From Hoplostethus atlanticus (Eukaryota; Chordata; Actinopteri; Trachichthyiformes; Trachichthyidae): DNA of 64,000 nt. Each line of letters opens with the position of its first letter. Within the stretch, counting starts at the first letter, position 1. A model generated the notes under the pieces. The model ran no database searches, was not told the origin of the DNA, and saw nothing but the letters and a program-made list of their open reading frames with translations. Of the stretch, positions 1-17,362 are shown piece by piece. Both the position numbers and the translations under genes were made by a program. Location: positions 1,116,501 to 1,180,500 of the forward strand of contig JAXDDX010000056.1 in NCBI GenBank assembly GCA_034670405.1, written 5' to 3'.

Positions 1-154
1 GCAGTAGTTAAGATCACCATAATCATCCAAGACTGGTTTAAAAAACAACAACTTTTATTACATTGTAACTCCATGGAGCAAAGATAATATTAGTGCTAAG
101 ATGCTTTCACAAAATTCCAGCCTGAACATGTAATTGCATGTGATTGTTTTGTAA

Positions 155-6177
<6,023 letters not shown>

Positions 6178-7644
6178 AAGCACAATGGAAACTTGTCTCA
6201 GCTCCCCCTACCTCCCCTTTTCTCCTTCCTCCTAGTCTCCCCTCATTCTATGATAGGCATCCTTGCGTATTTGTATCCAGATTCATGGATGGCCTGTTGT
6301 AAGGCAGACTGATGGACAGATGAGAGGTGGATGGATGTCTCATCTCTCCCATGGATGTTCAGTTAGAATGTGGAACACAGCAGCCACCACAAGAGGGCAA
6401 TGAAGCCCTTCTGCTGGTCTCTTCCCAAGCAGCCTCGTCAACCACAGTTGAGCAGTGGGTAGAAGTTACCCAAATACACTAAGACTAATTCACTTATCCC
6501 CGGTCTGACCTCACCTACCACATGGTAGATGAAAACATAAAACTGGCGCTAGATTCGAGTTGAAGGAGCATCTTTATTTTCAGTGATCCCTTCCTTCGCA
6601 AATGGCTGGCTCTTCAAGGAAAGGAGACTGATGTCATATGACATGAGAATACCCTGTGTGAATTTGTGTTTTTTGAATACTCATGCTTTTCCTTCCATTG
6701 AGATAATTCGGAGACCAGATAATTATGGCAAGGTTCTGCTTAATAACATTGTGCTTTCTTTGTGAGAGTGACCTACAATGATGTGCATTATAAAAATGTG
6801 ATTGAGGAAAAAAAAAGGCTTTACTGGGATGTTTTGTTGCTTGTGTTGGGTAACGTTCCTGAAAGCGCTGTAACCAGAAGATAATGTTTTGTCCATGGAC
6901 CTCTGACTCTCTGCACAATGATGCTTTTAGGTAATTTACGGTCTTCCATTAACAATAATTCATGACAGGAAAAAACAAACATCTCTAGTTATTCAATATT
7001 AATTGTTTCTTTGGCCTTTTTGGATGAAGGGGATGATAACGAGTATGTTCACGCTTTGGGTGCATCACAAATCGCGCACAGTCTAACACCAATAATGGAA
7101 CAAGCTCAGGTTTGAGAACACAACTGACCAAAATGCTGCTCACTTCTGTGGGGACAAAATAGCACAGGCTCTAGTGCCAGACAGTAAGATGGACCATATG
7201 CATTAAAGTACCTGCTAGTTTTACATCATACAGTCCTCCAGACCTGTACTACAGTGTTTTGAATAGCATCATAAGGAAGGAGGAAGGAAGATGAGTAGTT
7301 AGCAAGCAAGCTAGGGTGCTTCATATCTAGTTGTTAAATTTCTTGCCAGTGTCAAGCATCTTCAAGTTAGTTTCATGTTTTCACACGGTTTGGGGTAGAT
7401 TCTTGGCTTTGTAACAGTTTTTTCATTAAACATTTCTGACACCCAGTGATCTAGCAAACCAGTCGTGAAAGCCTCAACCAGGGTTTTTGATGCACCTGGC
7501 CTATTACAGGTTTCTTATCAACAGGAAGACCCTAATCATAGTCACATGAATGCTATGTCAAATGGTTGCTGAGTGCCGGCAGAAGAAGGGGAATTGGAGG
7601 GTAGAGGTGACCATTGTACAGTAACTTTGTGTCTTGTCTTGTAC

Positions 7645-7650
7645 AATAAA
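7645..7650 (+). terminator. candidate poly(A) signal AATAAA (proximal)
   Basis: A canonical hexamer in gtacaataaaaaag, about 1.47 kb after the stop. The downstream region has tatgtctgg as a modest GT-rich stretch. Confidence 0.4.
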
Positions 7651-8162
7651 AAAGAGAATTAAAAAAGAATACTTATGTCTGGAATATAAAACTTGAGCTT
7701 TAGCCTGGATTTTTGAAGGTGGCATTAAAGATGTGATTTGAATTGCAAAAGAAATGTGATATATCGATTTTGTGATCAAAACCATTTCTTTTCTTTCATT
7801 CTTTTGGTTGCCTGGTCACAACAGGATTGGAACTGAATGACTATTGAGCAGGTTGAGACTTTAGTTTGGTTTAGTAACACAAGCATACTTTTGTCCACTA
7901 TATTGAAAGCCTAAAGGTGTACACAATTTTCACTTCTCAATATTTTGTTGATGTATCAACATTTTTGGCGTTGTCTGAAATGTTTGTGCTAATCGTGTGG
8001 AAAATGTTAAAATGAAGCCAAGCTAAGACCACTCATGGTGCGTAAATCTAACTGTATAGATCACTTTTTCAATGAAGCATTCTCTAGTTCTCAGAATGCT
8101 CCTTTTCAGTTCGACGTTTTCTTAGGCTTATTTGTAAGGACGAAGTATTGTACTTTTTCACA

Positions 8163-8168
8163 AATAAA
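8163..8168 (+). terminator. candidate poly(A) signal AATAAA (favoured)
   Basis: A canonical hexamer in cacaaataaaggtc, about 1.99 kb after the stop, with tgtgctgag about 25 bp downstream as a possible GU-rich element. Confidence 0.5.
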
Positions 8169-8292
8169 GGTCTACAATATTGCAAAGAAATGTGCTGAGC
8201 GTCTTCATTCTTCAAAAAAAGGACATTTCGCCATGTATTAAAGTTGCCTATTTCCATACAACGGAGCAGCGGAGTTGTTCAGAATCATTTGA

Positions 8293-8298
8293 AATAAA
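8293..8298 (+). terminator. candidate poly(A) signal AATAAA (distal)
   Basis: A canonical hexamer in gaaataaaagcc with tatgtatcatc downstream. It is an alternative to the site at 8163. Confidence 0.3.
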
Positions 8299-9824
8299 AG
8301 CCAGATGAAATCTTTGAAATATGTATCATCAGCTGGAGGGATTTCTTTCAGAGGAGACACCCAGATATACAGCTCAGGGAGCAGACTGATAACTTGGCCT
8401 AGTTAAAGGTTTTCTGTTGTTTGCATCCCAATCCGGTCAAAATTTCCCAAGACGTAGCTTGTAACAGCTTGTATGTTGTTGCTAAGGAACAGTCTTTCCT
8501 GTGCCCCAGTAGGTGGTCTCTTTATGAATATCATTACGGGATCCCTATTCGGGGAAGGCAAGACACCTTTATCCCTCCCAGACCATGTTTATCGCTGTTT
8601 TCACTCTTAAATATGGTAGGAAGGATGTTTATCTTTAGATCTCTGTAAGCTCTGACTTTAGACCCATATATATTTACTATAAAATGCAATCGTGACACTG
8701 GAGCTTCCAAGTAATTGCCGAGATAGAGGAGAAACTGTACAGGGAGATCAGATGAACTTGGGATTGGCCACTAGATTTGTTTTTGCCTCTGCCTCTGTTA
8801 GCTACTGCAGTTGTACTGGCCTGATGTCCACATCAGAAGTAGGCTCATTTTCTTAAATAGCAGTCATGGCACACTTACATTCCTCTCATTAATCACGGAC
8901 AACATTAGGACTTCATCCAGAGGTACATCCATGGGAGGTCCAGTCTAGGGTACGTGGCTCCCCTAGAGTTGTGGCCCCTCTTACCCCAGAAGAGTGCACT
9001 CTGTGTGGTGCGGTGGCTCAGGGCATGGCCCCCTGTCTTCCTGCTGGGCCTCCATCTGCTATGGAGGTGGTTAGGTCCCCCGATTGATGGTAAGACAATG
9101 AGTTTATGACATGTGTCCCCATGAGTGACAGAGGGTCGTCCCAACCAGGCCTCCTGACTACCACAAACCTCACAGTTGTAGTCGGCAGCATGCCAAGGCT
9201 AATGGGAGGAGTGATCCTCCTGCTGTGGAATGGGACTTGTAGTTTACAGCTGGCTGGTAATTCAGGACAAGAAGGAAATCTCTCTGGCTTCTGTCTTACG
9301 GTCTTCTGTCTTTTGGTAGAGGACTGCTACCAGTGCAGGTAAGCAAGCTTTTTGTGGCTTTGTGTGAACCAGCGCAATTACCACGGTAAAAGCATGTGCT
9401 CAGAGAGTATATGGCAACCTGGTGTGCAGGCATACAATCACATCAAATGGACAGGCACCCATACAAAGTAGCCTTGAAAACCTCTGATAGGTACAAGTGA
9501 GTGGTGATAGCTCTCCTGCTGCCAGTGAGCCCAAGAAGAAAGCGGTGCTGATGAGGACCATATATTTCTCCCTCTCTTCTAAGAGGCTTTGGGAAGCCTT
9601 CTAAACTGGTCTCTGCTCTGAAGTTCCCTAGTTTAACCCAGCAGTACCCATTTCACGCACCTGTCAACATCCTCCCTATTTCTACTTTGGTGGGTCCAAG
9701 TTAAAAAGAAATCTCTTCCCTCATCTCCCCTTCTTCTCCTCCTTTCCCAAAACAGGTGATAAAAGCGAGATTTTCACATCTGAGCAACTGTAACAATGCT
9801 ACTGTACCTTCAAAGGGGAAGATG

Positions 9825-9847
9825 CCACATTGTGAGATGACAGGGTA
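9825..9847 (+). repeat. 23-bp direct repeat, copy 1
   Basis: It begins ccacattgtgagatgacagg and ends gta. It is identical to 11186-11208, and both copies are preceded at a distance by tacct. Confidence 0.7.
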
Positions 9848-9979
9848 TTGATATGAAAGTGTTGTCTCCATCCCGGGTGAGATCAGAGGGGGCCGGGAGA
9901 TGTGTACTGTTATGTTGCTCTGAGTGATCTGACCAGTGTGGTGGAGAAGTGTGATGGCAGACAGACAGGCTTACTGGTA

Positions 9980-10004
9980 TGTGTGTGTGTGTGTGTGTGT
10001 GTGT
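9980..10004 (+). repeat. (TG)n microsatellite
   Basis: About 12 perfect TG units. Confidence 0.95.
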
Positions 10005-11185
10005 CAGTTCGTTTTTGCAGGGATTGGGTATACAGCAGTAGGCAAAGGCTGTCAATGCATTCAAGATTTTTTTTTTCTCTGCACTTGAGTTAGTTGTTAA
10101 TGGTCGCATGTTGGTGTTGCAGGTTATTTTCATTTTCTGGAATCAGTTTAATTTCTGAATAGTGTGTGAGGAAATATGGAAAAGCATCTTATGTATGGAT
10201 GCACTGAATGAAGGCTAAAATAGGATATCAGTATTGGAGACTAAAATCTGATACCAAGATCCACTTGCAACAAACGTAAAGTAACTTGATTTTCTGCCTT
10301 TTTCACATATAAAAAATGTTAGATCTGTCAATCAAGAAAAATGGATTATTCCGCAATAGTTGTCCAGTGAAGCTAAAATAATGGTCTAAGTTCAGTAAAG
10401 GTTTGGATCAGTACTCATAATCAGTCAGTATCAACAATGAAGGTGTATAGCACAGTTTATTTTCTATAGCATTATTTACATGTACCAACCCGTAGGTGCC
10501 ATGATTTAGGATTGCTCCATTTTCCCAAAAACATGTGCTATTTCTTTCCTCTCTTACACCGTTTATCAGGAAGAGCAGATAAATAGTAGGCAACGTTTGA
10601 CCACTGAAATGCAGCCAATTTAAAATCAACCTTAAGGATGTAATTGAGGCCTACTACAGACACCATGAGCACGGCAGGGATGAGCACCTGTGCTTGGAGT
10701 CGATGCCCAGGATGGCACCCTGCCAGGGCCGCTACCCTCTCTGTCTGCCTGGCGCGGAGGCTAGCTACCCACTGATGAGGAATTAGAAAGTCATTAAGGA
10801 ACACAAATAGCAAGATGGCAGAGTCGCAACGAACTCCAGACTAGGATTAGTGTCTTAATTTAGAGAATTCTGAAAATACATCATTTTTGCTGATGACTTT
10901 ATTGAGGGTACATTTTAAATTAGCCATGCATTCGTCTGCCACTACGTCCTGTTGTTGAAATAAGTGCCTTGATTTGCAAGTAATGATGTTAAAAAATCAA
11001 ATAAAAGAAAAATGTGTGACTTATTGCATGTCACAGTCGTCAGAGTTTCTAGTCGTCTCTCTAAAAAGACAAGAAGGAATCACCTCCAAATATATTAGTC
11101 CAGTGTCTTTCCTAGCCTGTTCCTACCCACATTATCCCCCCAAAACAATAGCCTGGTTACCTCTACAGGGCCAGCTAGGGCTTAC

Positions 11186-11208
11186 CCACATTGTGAGATG
11201 ACAGGGTA
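11186..11208 (+). repeat. 23-bp direct repeat, copy 2
   Basis: Identical to 9825-9847, 1,361 bp downstream. The flanks differ apart from short patches, so this may be the edge of a dispersed repeat family. Confidence 0.7.
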
Positions 11209-13084
11209 CTCAGTTTACTCTAGCCCAAACAGATGCCATCATTCATTTGCATTCACTTGCATCTTGAATCCAAACACATTTTAAACCTTGGAGGAAATCT
11301 TATATATCTTATATACCATGCAACAAGAAGCAGCTGGTCGAAGCTGGGTCCTGATACAATGGCTTCCTCCTAATATACAACTCAACAACTCCATGTCCAA
11401 CTCTATACAACACCATGTATTAGGTTTGTTTGATCCACGTATCACTCTTATTTCAAAATGTGGGTTTCTGGGTGCAAGTGACAGCCACACAAACATGGGG
11501 AACAGTGCTTTTGTGTATATACTTAAGGAGGAAGCCATTGTATCAGAACCTGTCTTTGACTCGCTGCTTCTTGTCGTCTTCTACATGGTACATTTCTGTG
11601 ATTGTTAAGGTATTTTTTTTTTTGTGAAAAGAAATGTCAGCTGGCTTATGGTGTCAAGCAAAGAAAATGCTCTCAATTCTCTGGTATAAACAATTTGAGG
11701 TAGCATTGGCTCTGACATGCCTCACTTGGGTGTCATGCAGAAGTTATTATCATTTTCCCGGTACCATGTCTCAGTCCTGTTTTCTTCCCCTCCATGTCTT
11801 GTGCCATAACCCTCTGCTTCACGTTGTGGCATCTTCTACAATCCCATCTCACTTCCCCCGGTCTCATACCACCTCGTGCTCACTGGTCACAGTCCCCTTG
11901 CACAAATGCTTGTGGTACCTAATTAAGGCCTTCATGTGCAAATTAAGTTTGCAGTTGTCTCCACAGCTGGCAAGGCTGGCAGCTCCGACTCTGGAGGTTC
12001 ATCTGTAGGGCAACGAGGCCTGGGGTGTTTGTTGAGAGGTGAGGGAGGAACGGTAATAGTGCTGGGGATAGAGAAGAAGTTTTGCCTGGAGCTGCCTCGG
12101 TCTGTAAATGGGGTGGTGGATAGTGCAGTGGATGGGATTGGGGTTTAAGGTTTGGGATTGTGTCTGGGAATGGGGATAAAGAAATGAAATGGGGATGGAA
12201 TTGAATAGGATTTGAAGATTGAAGCTTGGGATGGTGATGGGAAAGTGAACATAGGACATAGGAAGGCCAGGTAGGGTGGGGCTGGAGATGGAAAAGAGTA
12301 ATACACTTGTACAAGCCTTACAAGTCTATGAACCCGTGGGAAGCTCCTAGAGGTGAACTTGTGTAACCGTATGAGTGCGAAGCAAGGCATCAGCAAGTGT
12401 GCTCAATCAAACTTCTCAAAATAAAGGTTTGAGAAAGGTCTCTAGGAATAGCAATGTGCAAAGGAGAAATAAACACGGCGTGGGCTTGTTTGGAATTGGA
12501 ATTAGCCACAGCCAGTCACGTCTGCACTTGTAGCTGAAGCTTAATGCCTTGCTGTTTGGGCAGGAAGTTGGGTCAGTATCTCAATGCTTACATTGACGTA
12601 TCTGTGATTCATATGGATCACACGTCCAACAACTTCAGCAGACTGTGTCTGATCACTATGTGATGAGTGTCTGTTTCACTGAGGCCCTCAAATGAGTCAA
12701 GTGCATTAAAGTGCAATTCAGGCCCCACTGCTTGAGAGGTCAAGGCATATGGGAATCTGACAGATATCATGAATGAGGCTATAACTCCTATCTCCTGCAC
12801 TTAAATTCTGGAGATATAATGTATTGTACTTCGAGAGTTACCCCAAGGCTCACTAGCTGTGTGAGTCATTGACACATCAGTGACTCCGATTGCACAGTCA
12901 ATTACCCATCTACCTTTCATGGGCCAGGAGGAGAAGGCAGGGAATGAGTTCATCCATGCATTCAACCTACGCCAGCCATGCCTCCACCAGAGGTGAAACC
13001 CAGACGCAGACGAGAGAGACAAGAGGATATTGGGTTAGTTTTTTTCTATGTGGATAATAAAGGTTAATAACAGTCCTTTCCTGT

Positions 13085-13435
13085 GTCATATTTGACATGA
13101 CCAGTCATCGCAGTAATTACAATCATTACACTCCAAAGGATGTCTAGTTATCCCTCTTAAACACAGGCCGCACAAAGGAAATCAATTATTCAATCAGAGC
13201 TCTCCCATTCATCCCTGCCTGAGTTCACTTAATTTTGGGCCTGGGTGAATCTGCCGCAAATAAGCCCCACGACCGGAGAAGAAAAGACGAACAGGCCCCT
13301 AATTTGTACCCTTTCAGGCGGTCAATCACTTTTCAAAGGAATGCAAGCTTATTCTGACAATCAGGCCGACGTGAATAGGAATGGGTTTCATCTGCTACTT
13401 TACATAAGTTATCTAGCGATAAAGAGGGGAGAAGG
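13085..13435. promoter_or_regulatory. candidate conserved non-coding element
   Basis: Complex AT-rich sequence with atcaattattcaatcag, cacttaattttgggcctg and cccctaatttgtaccc, and no repeat or coding texture. It resembles vertebrate developmental CNEs. The call rests on texture only. Confidence 0.35.
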
Positions 13436-13565
13436 GTGTGGGGGGGGGGGGCGGCTATCTGTCGATGAGAGCAGAGAGTAGACTGTAGCCCCCTCCTCTG
13501 TTCCTCTCAGCCCCCTCTCTCCTTTCTCTCATCCCCCTTTCACCTCATCTCTCACCCATCCTCCG

Positions 13566-13745
13566 CTCATCTTGCCCGTGCCCACTAGGATTGGCAGCAT
13601 GTAATTTAAGAGCATGGGCACAAAGACCAAATGCCAAGCCCATAATGGAAGCTGGATGTGTTCTGATTTAAATGGGCCTCTCTGCTCAGGGCCCAGGGCC
13701 TGTAATTAAGATCACTGGGACAAAGAGAGAGGAGACAGTTTCACA
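13566..13745. promoter_or_regulatory. candidate conserved non-coding element
   Basis: Two related patches, gcatgtaatttaagagcatg followed by ggcacaaag, and ggcctgtaattaagatcact followed by gggacaaag, lie about 100 bp apart. The repeated TGTAATT-AAGA and GG-ACAAAG syntax (the latter SOX-like) suggests paired binding sites in an enhancer. Inferred from sequence only. Confidence 0.38.
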
Positions 13746-14309
13746 ATGCAGTCGGGACCTGGTTGAAGATGTGGGAGAGAAAATATCAGCTCCTTGCACC
13801 CAAAAATGGAAAAGATTTTTTTTTTAGATGGACACTTCAGTAGGTGGTAGAGCGGAAGGAAAGTTAGGGCGACACATGGGTACAAACACTATCTCTGTGT
13901 TGTTACTGTCTCTGGCGTTTGGATGTGCCGACCATCCCTCTGGATTTATTTGCGATAGCGACGATTCATTAGGATGAAGAATCGGTTGTTGAAAATCCAG
14001 CAAGTCACTTTCAAGGATCCACCGCGGAAACATGCATCTCTTTGATCGCTCATGGAACACGACACATTGTAAAGAGCAGCTTAACTTCAGAGAGGATTAC
14101 TATTACCAGCGAGCACCGACTCCATCAGCATTCCTGTAGGGGTATTTGATCAATGTGAATGATGAAAAGACTAAGAGGGGCCTTCATATCCGGTTGGAGG
14201 GCTAGAAGTCTCGTCCCCCATATCCATACTCCCTCCGTCACTCTCTTCTTTTTTTTTCTTTTTTTTTGTTCCCGAGGACACACTCCAGCTCCTAGTGCTC
14301 TGGGTGGTT
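13746..14309. other. non-coding spacer with poly-T
   Basis: No gene recognised. It contains T-rich runs at about 14247-14269 and an unremarkable stretch that includes gatagcgacgattcatt. Confidence 0.5.
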
Positions 14310-14612
14310 GTGTGTTCAGACCTTTTTCCGTTTAATTAGATTTGTTAAAACAATTTTTGGAGTGCTTTATTCGGTAAAAGCTCTCAGGGGTTAATATCCA
14401 CAGAACACTTCTGTTCAGCTTCTTTTCACCAATGGAGCATAAATTATTTAAATTATTCAGAATTGTGCGACCTTTTATCTCACCCCCTTTGAAGGCAGCA
14501 AATTAAAAATGCAAATGGGCTAACTAATTAATATGCAAATGTATTCATTCCCAGTTAACAATTAGCAATTAAACCTGCAGTGTCTAGAAAGAGCACTGAC
14601 AAAATTAGCAAC
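14310..14612. promoter_or_regulatory. candidate CNE with twin POU octamers
   Basis: It contains two perfect ATGCAAAT octamers at 14509-14516 and 14533-14540, 24 bp apart. TAATTA-type homeodomain words lie around them (ttaattaga, aaattaaaaat, ctaattaat, caattagcaattaaa). Such density is typical of POU/homeobox-driven enhancers that are deeply conserved in vertebrates. Confidence 0.45.
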
Positions 14613-15003
14613 TTATTTTTTTTTTCCCCGTTTGAAAAATAGTCGGTCCGAAAAAAAAAATTGATTGACAAAATGACTTTTACTGACAACCACCTGCCTC
14701 GATATAAACAAAATTAATAGGATGTCATGTAGGAGACACAGAAATCTGAGGAGAATCGTGTCACAAACAAGGGAAATGTATGTCATTTTGTCATGGTTTG
14801 GTTCCAGGACTTGTATATTTCATGACTCAATCAAACGTTAATTGAAACTCTTGAAAAGTGTGCAGGGAATTGTCTATGTGTGTTAATAATTTCTTTGACG
14901 GCAGTGAAGACAGAATGCAGACAGAGACGTGAAAATAAACAGACAGATATAGAGGACTGAGTTTCCACAGCATTTCATGATGTGAATGATTGGCATGTCT
15001 TTT
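14613..15003. other. non-coding AT-rich spacer
   Basis: A/T runs and no reading frame of note. It could be an extension of the neighbouring CNE-like block. Confidence 0.4.
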
Positions 15004-15035
15004 CCTTCTTTCTTTCTTTCTTTCTTTCTTTCTTT
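15004..15035 (+). repeat. (TTTC)n microsatellite
   Basis: About eight tetranucleotide units; pure pyrimidine on the + strand. Confidence 0.93.
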
Positions 15036-16489
15036 TTGTCTTCTGGTCAGATATTCATTACAGAAAAAAGCCCAATAGGTAACTACTGAAAACGGAAAGC
15101 TTAAATCCCTTCAACACCTCACACACACACGACTCACAATCTTACACTTCATGCTATCTGCTCTACCGTATGAAGCCTAATGTTGAAACTCAACATCAAT
15201 CATGCATGCCAAGCCCAGACTGTCTCCCCCATTTCTGAATTTAACCACATCCAGATCTTTTCATCTGATAGCAAGATGAGGAGGGAGGGGGAGCGTGAAC
15301 TACACCTCCTTGTAAAGGTTATCTGTGATACACAGACCCGGGGGCACCTGGCTCATGCAGAGCTCACGCACGTCGGTGCTAGTCAGCAGAGAACATACAA
15401 AGTGATGTATGTATGGAGATCACTGTCAACACCGGAGCTATGACAATAGAGGTCAGTCAGTCAATCAGGAAACAGTAGCAGTGGGGAAAGAGAACAAGAA
15501 GGATTTTTCTTTTTTTATTACCATCCCCAGCTCATGTACTAATAATCACTGTCAGCGTTCAACTTGATCTCTTGTCAGCCTGCAACTTCTGCCAGAGGGC
15601 TCACCAACAGTATCATCACCTTTCGACAAATGCGCTGTGATTGCTGTGCCTTTAAACATGATTCTTGTGTTTCATTAACTTGCATTTAAAGTGCCCACGT
15701 CCCCTGACGCTTGAATGTTATATTGCCAAAGAAGGTTCATATTTTATTTATCACAGTTTAATATTGTTTTTGAATATTTGTGGTGCCTTTAGGCCTGGCT
15801 CGCAGTCACGTTATACTCTTTAATTTCTCTTCGGAATTGAACTTCTATTGCTAGGAGTGACATTTGATTAAAAACATTTTCTTGCATAAAATGTAAACGA
15901 ATGCGCAGTTATTCTCCGATACCACAGCTGTTTGCTACAATATATTTAGATTACGTTCACATTTTTTATTTAATGTATGGCTTAATTGAACCGTTATTCG
16001 TTTAACTTGCGCGATATGAGCTGGATTGCAAGCCATTTACAGTCTCTCACCTTACTGACCGTTTACGCTGATGACAACCTGGAGCTCTAATTCATTCACT
16101 GGTTTTCATATACATACTGGTAATATACTAGCAACTGCATAATTACTGCACTCGACACAAGGCGCTCCACATGCATCTCTTTATCCGTTCACTCATGGAA
16201 TAAATAGAACTAAAACAGAAGAAATGCAGCAAAGAGCCTCTTTCAAGCAAATAGGCTGGGGGTGGGGTAGATAATTAATTCTGAGATTAATGTACTGTAG
16301 CAGTGGTGTGTTATTAAAACGCTATTTTTAAATTACAGCTCAGAAAGCACCCCCTTGGGATTAAGAGTGTTAGCCACTGATCTCTGCTTAAGTTATGGAT
16401 GGGGGGGGGGCTCTATTCTACACGCCCAGGTCCCATCTTATGGCTCATGCTGTGGGCTGACACTGAGAATCTTTTTTTGGTGTTTGCCC
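15036..16489. other. intergenic, no gene recognised
   Basis: Mixed sequence. The 87-codon frame at 15180-15443 has no recognisable domain. AT-rich patches near 15880-16000 and a G run at about 16401-16410 are the only marked features. Confidence 0.5.
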
Positions 16490-16692
16490 GCCTCACTGAC
16501 TCACTAAAAAGCCTTTATTTCCAGCCCCTTTATCAATGGCGTTAGAAGCTATACTTTTCAATAAGTATTTACTCTGTTGATAGGCGAGGGCCACTGATGG
16601 CTTATAAGTGGCATTTGATTAATGGATCTCGCTGTGCCTATTGTAAAACACTTGTTTATGGAGCATGGGGATATTAGGAAGTGGTTGTAAAC
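16490..16692. promoter_or_regulatory. candidate conserved non-coding element
   Basis: Complex sequence with aaagcctttatttccagc, ctgttgataggcgagggcca and atttgattaatggatc, without repeats. CNE-like texture only. Confidence 0.33.
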
Positions 16693-17092
16693 TAGATGAC
16701 AGGTTTTAGTAGTAAAACACCAGTTAGAAAAAAAAAGGTACACAACTCAAAATTGCGCTTCATTCAGAGCGGGACCAAAATATTTCCATTCAGCAGCACT
16801 AGTGTGAAAGAGCAAGGGATGCTGGAAAAAGCCTGGAATCGACAAATCCAGGGGAGTTCTTCTGACAGCGGCAACAAAGTGGTTGCATCATCACCTCTTT
16901 CAAATGTGCACTGTCGGGTGGTAAAGGGCTAACGAAACTTTAATTTCAAACAAATATGTGGAAAAGGCTGGATGAAGAGACCATCTGGGACGAGATGACC
17001 ATAATATGACAGTGTGTGTGTGTGTGTATGCATGCGTTTGAAATGTGAGCATACTTTATCGTGTTTGGTACATGCAGTGTGTATGTTACTGG

Positions 17093-17095
<3 letters not shown>

Positions 17096-17132
<37 letters not shown>
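17096..17132 (+). repeat. (TG)n microsatellite
   Basis: About 18 units. A shorter TG run lies at 17011-17027. Confidence 0.95.
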
Positions 17133-17135
<3 letters not shown>

Positions 17136-17154
17136 GTTCTGTTTTTAACATTGG

Positions 17155-17335
17155 CATTGAGTGCTTCGCACCTGTGGCTGCTGGCAGACCATCCGGTGTG
17201 CTGCAGCTCCGGAGGGACCTTGAAGCCCGTCGCAGTGGGAGAGAGGAGTCTGTCCTGCTAACCGTAATTAGCAGAGGCCTGTTGATTCACTGATAATGAG
17301 AGGGAGTTCATTAGCGGCGTGCTAATTGCTGCCTA
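17155..17335. promoter_or_regulatory. candidate conserved non-coding element
   Basis: It lies between a TG tract and a CCA tract. It contains ctaaccgtaattagcagagg, gttgattcactgataatgag and gcgtgctaattgctgcc, with repeated TAATTAGC and CTAATTGC homeodomain-type words. Confidence 0.38.
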
Positions 17336-17337
17336 CT

Positions 17338-17362
17338 CCACCACCACCACCACCACCACCAT
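17338..17362 (+). repeat. (CCA)n microsatellite
   Basis: About eight units; not part of any open frame of note. Confidence 0.9.

Larger units (their letters stand above)
6178..8185 (+). other. papola: probable papola 3' untranslated region
   Basis: The AT-rich sequence after the stop codon has no other gene in it. Its end is uncertain. AATAAA hexamers lie at 7645-7650, 8163-8168 and 8293-8298. The middle one is followed by tgtgctg and fits a normal 3' end near 8185. Use of several sites is possible. Confidence 0.5.
8310..13080. other. intergenic, no gene recognised
   Basis: This mixed sequence follows papola. All reading frames are short and resemble no family I know. It holds a TG tract at 9980-10004, a 23-bp repeated word at 9825 and 11186, and a degenerate G/A-rich stretch of the ggatggg and ggggat type at about 12020-12300. 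No promoter, tRNA or exon pattern is visible. Confidence 0.6.

Noticed and set aside
17338-17362. CRISPR-like or coding repeat
   Set aside because: It is a plain CCA trinucleotide microsatellite; no spacer-repeat structure occurs anywhere in the window.
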